This document shows positions 56,259 through 64,000 of a stretch of DNA of 64,000 bases, piece after piece. The translations under genes were made by a program, and so were the position numbers. The stretch comes from Semisulcospira habei (taxonomy: Eukaryota > Mollusca > Gastropoda > Semisulcospiridae). The stretch spans positions 28,506,040 through 28,570,039 of the forward strand of contig BTPG01000008.1 in assembly GCA_036245525.1 (NCBI GenBank), read 5' to 3'. The notes beneath the pieces were generated by a model. That model made no database searches, had not been told where the DNA came from, and worked only from the letters and a program-made list of their open reading frames with translations. Within the stretch, counting starts at the first letter, position 1. Every line of letters begins with the position of its first letter.

Positions 56259-56535
56259 GGCACGAGCAACCCTTGCCTTATCATGGAAAAACACATTGAG
56301 TCCAAAACAAAACATGCAAGTACACAACAAACAGCTTAAACGGATCCGATTATTGGCTTGCATTCTATTACTCCACTTTGTGGTAGGAAAATATGTAAGG
56401 GCGTAACTAGTAAGCATAGACGTAAGCAATTTGCGCTTAGTTCTGGCACAATACCATTCGGTGGTCCACAGACAATATCGGTATTGGCACCTCGTGAAGG
56501 TTGCGTCACATCAGAGGACTTCCAGACGCCGTACA

Positions 56536-56746
56536 CTAACCCTTTCACTGCCGAGTAAAAGGTTAACGAGACACAATTGCAAGAGACATAGATCCTCAGG
56601 GACCCCCGCAATTGAGGGGGCTCATGAGGATCTATGCCTCTTATTGAAAGCACTTTGTATCCATGTTCCTTCGACGACATGGACTCTTTGGCTTTGAATC
56701 AACAAACATTTCAAGGAACACAGTCTGCGCCCGCTGAAAGGGTTAA
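56536..56746 (+). mobile_element. Family A MITE
   Basis: CTAACCCTTTCACTGCCGAG start, hairpin 56578-56644, TTGTATCCATGTTCCTTCG flank, end CGCTGAAAGGGTTAA. Confidence 0.85.
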
Positions 56747-57088
56747 CGCCTTGGGTGGCACGACCAAACTGGCGATTTCCATTGAGAAAAATTCTTTTAG
56801 CATTCTTTGGCAGTTGAAAGAGGAATTTCCACTCTGATTGTACCATGCTGGACCGCTCATCGACCCTCCTCAAAGGCATAGACTCTCATTTAGCACGTGC
56901 AGTTGTGGGCGAAATAACAAAACTGTTCCGGTTTCCATTCAGAAAAAAAAAAAAAATCTTATAGGAACCAAAACAAAACACACAAAAAATTAAAAAAAAA
57001 TAAAATCTTTCTATTATTTTTCGTGTTGCCAGTATCGGCCTTGATTTATTTAACATCTACGATTCTCAGGTCGAGACAATCACAGGGG

Positions 57089-57286
57089 TTAAACCTTTAA
57101 CATTGAAAAGCGAACACAGTCCAACTGCAAGAGACATAGATCCTAATGGGTCCCCGCAGTTGCGTGGGCCATGAGGGTCTATGCCTCCTCTTGACATTAC
57201 TCAGTGTGGAGCTGGGATTAAATTGCGTTGAATTGAGAAAAGATTTCAGCAACACCATCAGCGTCCACTGACAGTAAAAGGGTTAA
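57089..57286 (+). mobile_element. Family A MITE with TTAA ends
   Basis: TTAA at 57089 and 57283; ends AACCTTTAACATTG and CAGTAAAAGGGTTAA. The hairpin (57126-57193) has several mismatches. Confidence 0.8.
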
Positions 57287-57445
57287 TCGCATTGGCTGAC
57301 AAAGTGTTAATGAAACCGGTCGGCAAGAAGGCGAGACAGACCGATTGACTCTTCATGATAGTTTGAACAGCGCATGTTCCCCCTCTTGTTGAGAAGACGG
57401 ATGAAGACATTGCCGGTAAGAAACTCAGATTAGTGACCTGGAACC

Positions 57446-57632
57446 AGTTGCATGAGTGAGCTTAGTCCTGCACCAGCCACTAAGCAAGGTGCGCCGCTAT
57501 ACCTGCACCAGCCACTAAGCAAGGTGCGCCGCTATAGCGGCGCACCTTGCTTAGTGGCTGGTGCAGGACTAAAATAGCGGCGCACCTTGCTTAGTGGCTG
57601 GTGCAGGACTAAGCTCGCTCATGCAACTGGCC
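57446..57632. mobile_element. Family I palindrome with both arms duplicated
   Basis: CAGTTGCATGAGTGAGC / GCTCGCTCATGCAACTG form the outer stem. Inside, a block of about 34 bp (CCTGCACCAGCCACTAAGCA..CGCCGCTATA) is present twice in the left arm and its complement twice in the right. The centre is GCTA|TAGC near 57534. The duplication junctions differ by 5 nt between arms. Confidence 0.85.
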
Positions 57633-57659
57633 CCTGATCATTGTGGAAAATGATCAGTC

Positions 57660-57740
57660 TTACTTCAAGGCGCATAGATCCCCATGAGCTCACGCAAGTT
57701 GCACGGCTCATGAGGATCATTACCTCTTGCAGACCCGTGA
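57660..57740. repeat. Family A hairpin, decayed
   Basis: AAGGCGCATAGATCCCCATG opposite CTCATGAGGATCATTACCTC. Confidence 0.6.
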
Positions 57741-57874
57741 GGGTTATCGGCTGTGGAACTGCGATTGGTACTGACTTTTTTGGCAGACAAGGGCATATTA
57801 ACACATTTGCGAGCTGTTAACGCATCTATGGGTGATTGAAGGGGATAGATAAGTCAAGCGTTAAGAACTTAGTC

Positions 57875-57943
57875 GCACTGGTTGTCTCCCTGGACTCGCC
57901 ACCACCGATCAGCGGTAGAGAATCGAGGGAGGTAACCAGTGTG
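57875..57943. repeat. Family E hairpin
   Basis: GCACTGGTTGTCTCCCTGGA pairs with its partner GAGGGAGGTAACCAGTGTGC around CCACCGATCAGCGG. Confidence 0.8.
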
Positions 57944-58026
57944 CAACCTAGTACTAAATCATTAATCACCTACTGTGGTATGTTTAGTACTGACTACTAA
58001 AGCTTGCATGCCGGAGTTACTGCCAT

Positions 58027-58081
58027 TTTTTTTTTTTTTTTTTTTTTTTTGGGGGGGGGAGGGGGAAGTGGGGGGGGGGGG
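58027..58081. repeat. T run followed by G-rich run
   Basis: T24 followed directly by G9, AGG and further G-rich sequence. Phe/Gly-rich frames across it are artefacts. Confidence 0.95.
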
Positions 58082-58319
58082 ACTATTCTGCAAATTGTAT
58101 TTATACTGCTACTTTGCGACTTATCAAACATCTCTGTCGGTGAATTGCAAGTTCGATGTGGAAAAAAACAACAACACAAAAAAAACCAAATGTTTGTGTC
58201 TATGCAGTTTGACCACAAGACTGATCGAGCTATCGTAATCTTACATATAATTCGTTGGCATTGACATTATTCTGCACATTGCCAGCTCATTAAGGCCGTG
58301 TTTCTGCAATCTTCCCATG

Positions 58320-58442
58320 AACACGGATTCCAGATGGTGTAAGCAAGAGGCATAGATCATCATGAGCCCCCGCAACTGCGGGGGCTCATGAGGATCTATA
58401 CCTCGTGCAGTTAGGTGGTGTTCACATTTTCTCGGCACTGAA
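58320..58442 (-). mobile_element. Family A MITE, minus orientation
   Basis: Hairpin 58342-58410 with perfect CCCCCGCAACTGCGGGGG tip, then GTTCACATTTTCTCGGCACTG, the complement of the family left end. Confidence 0.8.
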
Positions 58443-58445
58443 CGC

Positions 58446-58664
58446 GTTATTTAGCCCCAAGGTCCCATTAATTTTCTCAAATTTTGGAGGTGTTCCCTAA
58501 CGACTATGTACCAGTTGCTGGAGATGGCTTAATTGACCATGATAATTCAAGGGGGGTGCCAGATTAGCTTGGCGCCTGAAGGCGCCAAGCTAATCTGGCA
58601 CTACCCTTAAATTATCATGGTCAAGCCATCTCCTGCTGTAGGGATCCGGGGCTACAAAGGTTAA
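58446..58664. mobile_element. Family B1 MITE
   Basis: Hairpin around TTGGCGCCTGAAGGCGCCAA; right end GGCTACAAAGGTTAA; left end GTTATTTAGCCCC (TTAA lost). It follows directly on a family A end. Confidence 0.8.
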
Positions 58665-58979
58665 GCCTTTTTAGCGCGGACAGTCACTTGTAACGAGAGT
58701 TAATGCAATATTACAATATCAGTCCTGGCAAGAAAACAAACAAATTCCTATCTGGCTGTTTTAGTATTTTCTATTTCCAGTACTTTTCATCATCTACCCA
58801 CCTCCTGTCGATGTCCTACAACCTGCAAAAGGCTCCACGAGCTCAAGAGAAATCACTGCCTATGATTTTGCCCTCGCAAGACAGAACCCCGAAGAAAAAA
58901 CTGTGACTGTGTTGCCAATACGCTGACTTAGATCCCTACGGCTCAAACCGAGAAAGTCGCCTTTTTTTAAGCAGTAAAG

Positions 58980-59275
58980 TAATCAGTTTCATCTGCAAAA
59001 GGCATAGATCTTCATGAGCCTTTGCAAGGGCTCAGGGGCTCATCGACCAAGCTTCTTTTAGACCGCGGCATACACGCGGCACACGCGTCTGAAAACCAGT
59101 GCACATTGTACGACGTATGAGCGAAGAACACACATAAGCTTAAATGGAGCCCGAAATGGGCACAAAGATGATAGGACCAACAAGAGACATAAACACGCGA
59201 CTGCGGGGGCTCATGAGGGCTTATGTCTCGTGCAGCTAGACAGCGTTCGCCTTGCAATAAAAGGATTTAAAGCCC
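58980..59275. repeat. Family A fragment and family A2 copy
   Basis: A collapsed A hairpin (58990-59045) is followed by an A2 element on the minus strand: GAAGAACACACATAAGC, ACCAACAAGAGACATAAAC, a shortened hairpin to about 59236 and GCGTTCGCCTTGCAATAAAA. Confidence 0.6.
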
Positions 59276-59594
59276 GCGACTACGCCCACACTAATCTAAC
59301 ATAAAAAAGCGTCAGACGTTATCGTTTTCTTGCACAGTTACAAATTAGCCCTGTCTCGCCTCAGGTTGATCAAGGGTGTAAAGAACGCAAGTCGGCAGTC
59401 CAATTAAGCGTGTAAAAAATTGCAAGCCGTAAATTAATACCCCATTTCGTCAGCCTTATCTGTGAATTTTTGAGTGGGCCCCCTTTTTCCCCCCATAAGG
59501 CTCAGCCGTCGCAATTTACACGTAAGGGGTCCTGTTCTTAATCATCCTACCATTCTCGCTTCCATCGCCAATTAATGGAGACAGATCGATCTCG

Positions 59595-61310
59595 ATGGCC
59601 GCTTAAAGCGACCTACTTCAGGCATTAAAGGGTCAATGGATCTAATATCTCCTTTATAAATGTTTTTAGTATGTCTCGCAATAATGTTGTACAAAAGGGC
59701 TGAGGTAAATAATTATGAAGACTTGAACGAATTTGGCGCATATCGTACTGAGGCTAAAAGAGTTGAAATTTGCTACTCATGCCTCTATCCATCGCCAATT
59801 AATGTACGTACAGATCAGGATATAGATCAATGGCTTAGTTCAAGCGTAGTGCCAGAATAGCTTGGCGCCTAGAGGCGCCAAGCTATCTGGCACTACCCTT
59901 TATAAATGTTTTAGTATGCTCCAATAATGTTTACAACAGGCTGAGTGTAATTCTGAATGACTGAACGTCGTATTAATGAATTTTTTCCTCTTCTTCTCCT
60001 TTGTACGCAAGCGATTAGCAGGAATCCTCTCATCTATCGCACGCTGGCACAATTTCTACCGTGCTTTGACTCGAACAGTCAATAAAGTTGTATTGTATTG
60101 TATTGTATTGTATTGTATTGTATTGTATTGTATTGTATTAAATCCATTCCACGTCCACCTGAAAACGCATTCTCTACACTGAAATGAAGCCAGCAAGAGG
60201 CATAGATCCTCAGTCATGAGCCCCCGCAGACTGCAAGCGATTAGCAGGAATCCTCTCATCCCTCGCACGCTGGCACAATTTCTGCCGTGCTTTGACTCGA
60301 ATAGACAATAGAAGTTGTATCGTATTGTATTGCATTGTGTTGTATTGTATTGTATTGTATTGTATTGTATTGTATTGTATTGTATTATTGTATAAAATCC
60401 ATTCCTCGTCCACCTGAAAACGCATTCTCTACACTGAAATGAAGCCAGCAAGAGGCATGAGCCCCCGCAGATTGCACTGCGATTAGCAGGAATCCTCTCA
60501 TCCCTCGCACGCTGGCACAATTTCTGCCGTGCTTTGACTCGAATAGACAATAGAAGTTGTATCGTATTGTATTGCATTGTGTTGTATTGTATTGTATTGT
60601 ATTGTATTGTATTGTATTATTGTATAAAATCCATTCCTCGTCCACCTGAAAACGCATTCTCTACACTGAAATGAAGCCAGCAAGAGGCATGAGCCCCCGC
60701 AGATTGCACTGCGATTAGCAGGAATCCTCTCATCCCTCGCACGCTGGCACAATTTCTGCCGTGCTTTGACTCGAATAGACAATAGAAGTTGTATCGTATT
60801 GTATTGTATTGTATTGTATTGTATTGTATTGTATTGTATTGTATTGTATTATTGTATAAAATCCATTCCTCGTCCACCTGAAAACGCATTCTCTACACTG
60901 AAATGAAGCCAGCAAGAGGCATGAGCCCTCCAGACTGCAAGCGATTAGCAGGAATCCTCTCATCTATCGCACGCATTTTATTGTATTGTATAAAATCCAT
61001 TCCTCGTCCATCTGAAAACGCATTCTCTACACTGAAATGAAGCCAGCAAGAGGCATGAGCCCCCGCAGATTGCACTGCGATTAGCAGGAATCGTCTCATC
61101 TATCGCACTGGATCGTTACGCTCAGAAGGCAGTGGAAAACCTCCGGTTGGTGTGCCTTCTCACGCTGATTGTGAAAAGAAGGGTAGAAAAGTCAAGTGAC
61201 ATTGATAACCCTTTGTATCGGAGAATTTTAGCAATAAAAGCGCGCTGTGGAGTAGCGGATCGCTTTAATCACATGATAGTGTCAAATTTAGTGATCAGCT
61301 CCATCGATAG
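59595..61310 (+). mobile_element. Family L element carrying a B hairpin and a long tandem array
   Basis: It starts AAAGCGACCTACTTCAGGCA like 11795. It contains a B hairpin with GGCGCC tip (about 59830-59900) next to a repeated L segment (TTTATAAATG at 59655 and 59900), then an array, then the L distal end (GTTACGCTCAGAAGGCAGTG, GAAGGGTAGAAAAGTCAAG, 61105-61310). Confidence 0.75.
60009..61100. repeat. Tandem array, about 225-245 bp unit, with TATTG runs
   Basis: GCGATTAGCAGGAATCCTCT starts units at about 60010, 60236, 60479, 60713, 60940 and 61077. Units contain TTTGACTCGAA.AG.CAATA, a run of TATTG pentamers (7-16 copies), CGTCCACCTGAAAACGC, ACTGAAATGAAGCCAGCAAG and a family A hairpin stub (GAGGCATGAGCCCCCGC). 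The last units lack most of the pentamer run. Minus-strand YNTIQYNTIQ frames are artefacts. Confidence 0.9.
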
Positions 61311-61319
61311 ACCATGATA

Positions 61320-61440
61320 GAGCATAAAGCCCACTGCTCCTGGGGATTTAGCGCGATATAAATGCTCTTATTATTATTTATTTATTATTATTATTGTAGT
61401 AGTAGTTGTTGTTGTTGCTGTTGTTGTTGTTGCTATCACG
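61320..61440 (+). repeat. ATT-tailed retroelement end
   Basis: GGGGATTTAGCGCGATATAAATG is followed by TTATTATTATTTATT and GTTGTTGTTG runs. Confidence 0.65.
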
Positions 61441-61442
61441 TC

Positions 61443-61523
61443 TGGAACTCACTTCCACTGCATGTCCGTCTATCCCCTACCCTGATGACTTTCAAAACAA
61501 ATTTGAAGACCCATCTTTTCCAG
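61443..61523 (+). mobile_element. CR1-like reverse transcriptase C-terminal scrap
   Basis: 27 codons read WNSLPLHVRLSPTLMTFKTN then LKTHLFQ, the usual extreme C-terminal block of CR1/jockey-type LINEs; compare the ending at 43620-43718. The remainder is absent. Confidence 0.75.
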
Positions 61524-61591
61524 GTAGCACATCAGGATTAGCAAAATCAGTGTTGGCTGTTGTCTCATATGTGTAGCCCATGTATGTACAT

Positions 61592-61596
<5 letters not shown>

Positions 61597-61683
<87 letters not shown>

Positions 61684-61747
61684 TGTGTGTGTGTACGCGT
61701 GCATGTGTGCCTATAGGCGCCAAGCTAATCTGGCACTACCCTTGAAA
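61597..61747. repeat. TG microsatellite joined to a family B arm
   Basis: TG tract from about 61597 to 61694, followed by TATAGGCGCCAAGCTAATCT and GGCACTACCCTTGAA, the right arm of a B element. Confidence 0.85.
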
Positions 61748-61965
61748 ATAGTGTTTGATACGTCTCCCCGCACCCTGTATATGTCTGTATCGACTGAAGG
61801 GCATTCTATGGTTCGAGTCATTTGACCCTGCATGTGATAGGGTCCGGGTTTAAACCTAACGTTATACAATAAGCCTTCAAACCATTAGCAAGTATGTGAG
61901 CCAAGTCAGTTAGCTGAAAAGTGCAGTAAATGAATAATAGAGTTAAGGGTACGTCGGGTATCGTA

Positions 61966-62046
61966 GGGGCCTGACGAGTGGTGCTTTGACTAAATGCAAA
62001 TCCGCACGGCCACCGCGTAAATAGCTCGTCAGAATACAAGGGAGGC
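61966..62046 (+). repeat. Left arm of a 1.7-kb-spaced inverted repeat
   Basis: AGGGGCCTGACGAGTGGTGC, TTTGACTAAATGCAAATCC and GTCAGAATACAAGGGAGG are found inverted at 63602-63707. Homology continues after the insertion at 62046-62139 into AAACGAGCACACGC. Confidence 0.75.
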
Positions 62047-62148
62047 AATAGATTTCCCTGTTCTTCATAACTCACCCGTCAGGGCACTCCATTATCACTT
62101 CGGTACCGTGGACGTTAAACCACGAACTAACCATCCAACCAAGGGAGG
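62037..62148 (+). mobile_element. Short SINE 3' end with 9-bp target duplication
   Basis: CAAGGGAGG flanks 94 bp ending GTGGACGTTAAACCACGAAC with TAACCATCCAAC, a SINE-like tail. The right arm of the large inverted repeat lacks this insert, which supports a discrete insertion. Confidence 0.7.
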
Positions 62149-62484
62149 AAACGAGCACACGCGCCGCGAAATTCTAGCTGTGGCCGGGAGTATCCCGGAC
62201 CTCTTTCTCAACATTTAGAGTTGAAAGTTAAACCCTTTAGTAGAGTGCCGTGAAAGAGGCCACTTTGCACTGCTGTGCATCAATTGTTTTCTGCCGTGTT
62301 TACTTAAAGTCGAAGCGAATTACTTAAAAAGGTTATTGACAACTGAGCAGTGTTTAAACCAGACTCCATTAAAGTAGAGTTTTTCAGGCTGGGGGAAATA
62401 CGTACCTAACGCGATTGCTGCGTGCAGGTCACAAGTTCATGTCGACAGTAAGACGCACTCTTCTTTTAGATATGCTAATTTCAT

Positions 62485-63385
62485 GGGCCAGGATGTCAGC
62501 AGCACCCCTTGCATCTCTATAGGCGATCACACCCTCGAGGTAGTGGAGAACTTTACATACCTTGGCTCAACTATCTCCAATAACCTCTCTTTGGACAACG
62601 AACTGGACTCCAGACTCGGCAAGGCATCAACAGCGATGGCTCGCCTGACCAAGAGAGTGTGGAACAACACTGAGCTTGCTTACCATCAACACTAGGATGA
62701 AAGTGTACCAGACCTGTGTGCTCATTATTCTTCTCTACAGCAGCGAGACGTGGAGTTTGTACACCCGTCAACTCAACTCTTTTCATCTGCGCAGCCTGAG
62801 GAGAATCTTGGGCATCACTTGGAAGGACCGTGTTCCAAACACTGAAGTGCTGGCCCAGGCAAACATTCCTAGCATGTACGCACTCCAGCCTTTCACAAAG
62901 ACGCATACGCTGGCTCGGTCATGTCTGCCGCATGCAGGATGGTCGGATTCCTAAGGACATCGTGTATGGTGAGCTCGCCTCCGGCACCAGACCAACAGGC
63001 AGACCAGCGCTTAGATGCAAAGATGTCTGCAAGCGTGATCTGAAAGCTGGAAGCCTGAATCCCGCAGACTTAGAAGCCACCACCGCAGATCGTGCCAGCT
63101 GGCGGCTCGCAGTGAAGACCAGCATAAAGCTGAGCGAGGGAAGGACAGTAAGCTGGATAATAACAACAACGAGAGAAAGCCAGTGGGAGGAGAAGAGGCA
63201 GCGCAGACGAATGAAAGAAGAGCCAGTGCCCACAGCAACAGTCACGGGCATCACCTGTAGCAAATGCAACAGACACTGCCGCTCTCGCATTGGACTGATT
63301 AGTCACAGCAAGCACTGCAAATCTTAAAAACGGACTGACCCAGCAAGCGCATATACTCCATTGTCTTCCGAGACAGAAGGATGCC
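62485..63385 (+). mobile_element. 5'-truncated LINE 3' end, two frameshifts
   Basis: Three frames join into one ORF2 C-terminal region: VVENFTYLGSTISNNLSLDN (62483-62695), then INTRMKVYQTCVL, LYSSETWSLY, RRILGITWKDRVPNTEVLAQ (62676-62880), then RIRWLGHVCRMQDGRIPKD, YGELASGTRPTGRPALRCKD and a terminal C-x2-C-x11-H-x4-C knuckle, stop TAA at 63325. The 3' UTR contains TTGTCTTCCGAGACAGAAGG. It belongs to the same clade as 590-1262 but extends further 5'. Confidence 0.9.
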
Positions 63386-63601
63386 AACAACGGATATGCT
63401 AATTTACATAAACCAATGAAAAATGAGCATGAGGCGTATTTCCGGCCACATCTACCCAACAAATCGACGTCTGCTAAAATGATGCTTGACTGTGCAAAAA
63501 GCCTTGATACTAAACTATCAGTTTAGGCGGATGGTTTCCTTTGAGGGTTGAAAACTGCTCTGGAATCACAGTACTTCGCCGCTTTGCGTGCCTTTCGTTT
63601 C

Positions 63602-63707
63602 CTCCCTTGTATTCTGACTTGAGCTATTTAGGCGATGGCCGCGCGCACGCGGTGGCGCAGAGGATTTGCATTTAGTCAAAGCACCACTCGTCAGGCCCCT
63701 ATGGTCG
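63602..63707 (-). repeat. Right arm of the inverted repeat
   Basis: Complementary to 61966-62046 with a ~25-nt difference around GGCCGCGCGCACGCGGTGGC. Confidence 0.75.
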
Positions 63708-63709
63708 GT

Positions 63710-64000
63710 ATCTAGTAGGTACACATATACATTCGGCCAGCAAGCACGGAATGCTGTTGAAGTCGATTGTTAGCTGTCGAGACAAACATATTTTGTGTTT
63801 CTCGGTCGCGTAGACACAACAGGCTTGAGGCAAAAATCCTCATGAGCTCAGCTGAAACCAGAATCCCGCAGAATCATAAAACTGAAATATCACTTTGTTG
63901 ACTCCGGCAGGCCTCTCGTTCCGATCTTGGCTCGCGACTAAGTCAGATATGAAACATAACTCTGGCCCTACGGGAGACAATCGCTGGTGCCTTTGGCGCA
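63710..64000. other. Unassigned end of window
   Basis: A single family A arm remnant (AAAAATCCTCATGAGC, about 63833) is the only recognisable structure. Confidence 0.4.

Noticed and set aside
60056..60963. Overlapping minus-strand frames up to 173 aa with YNTIQYNTIQ repeats
   Set aside because: They arise from TATTG pentamer runs inside a tandem array and have no non-repetitive domain.

Overview
This window looks like intergenic or intronic DNA from an animal nuclear genome, most likely a lophotrochozoan such as a mollusc. That placement is an inference from repeat style: many palindromic mini-transposons, tRNA-derived SINEs ending in ATT runs, CR1-like and other LINE 3' ends, and very long TG, TA and ATT microsatellites. 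I recognise no intact host gene, rRNA, true tRNA gene, operon or CRISPR array. Nearly all long reading frames are simple-repeat translations or retrotransposon relics.

The dominant content is short foldback repeats, which I sort into families by hairpin core. A: CAAGAGGCATAGATCC arms, about 200 bp, over 40 recognisable copies or fragments; A2 is a variant. B1, B2 and B3: GGCGCC-tipped hairpins of about 120-220 bp. C: AAGTACAACACAA foldback. D: GGACCTTACGG hairpin. E: GTTGTCTCCCTCG hairpin. F: CTGTCGGTAGCG hairpin. G: GGGCCCGCGCAC hairpin. H: AAAAGCGAGATTTT hairpin. I: CACTAAGCAAGGTGC hairpin. J: AAATGCGACAT hairpin. K: one 206-bp foldback. M: AGCTATTGATGCGGGG hairpin. N: GACGTGCCGCCTCCGG hairpin. 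Families A, B, F, M and N commonly start TTAACYC and end with its complement, which suggests piggyBac-type (TTAA) non-autonomous elements. Family L is a larger element that has acquired tandem arrays. Family P is a LINE-like 3' end with a TGAAC tail. Q is a diverged segment repeated several times near 36-39 kb.

Layout. 0.6-1.3 kb: 3' end of a LINE. 2.5-4.4 kb: P relic, a 52-57 bp minisatellite, a perfect 303-bp palindrome (C) and M/B hairpins. 5-13 kb: A, B, N, M and F elements, TG and TA tracts, and a higher-order minisatellite (11.8-12.7 kb) inside an L element. 13-20 kb: A elements, a nested microsatellite-tailed insertion, a CR1-like fragment and a SINE nested in a C element. 20-29 kb: B, A, K, M and other foldbacks and a second SINE type with a 13-bp target duplication. 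29.3-31.9 kb: a stretch with no recognised hairpin. 32-41 kb: D, A, C, H, B and Q copies, a 20-bp minisatellite and a minus-strand SINE. 42.4-44 kb: an unidentified ORF and a decayed reverse transcriptase with an ATT tail. 44-53 kb: A, B, F and G elements and an 11-copy 117-bp satellite derived from A. 53-59 kb: more A, N, J, C, E and I. 59.6-64 kb: an L element split by a TATTG-containing array, a CR1-like C-terminal scrap, and a second copy of the first LINE clade between inverted repeats.

The most notable signal is that many foldback copies differ from each other yet keep their two arms matched by compensatory changes, so arms appear to be corrected against each other or held under structural constraint. 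Different hairpin cores also share the same TTAACYC termini, abut one another through a single TTAA, and repeatedly become sites of tandem arrays.
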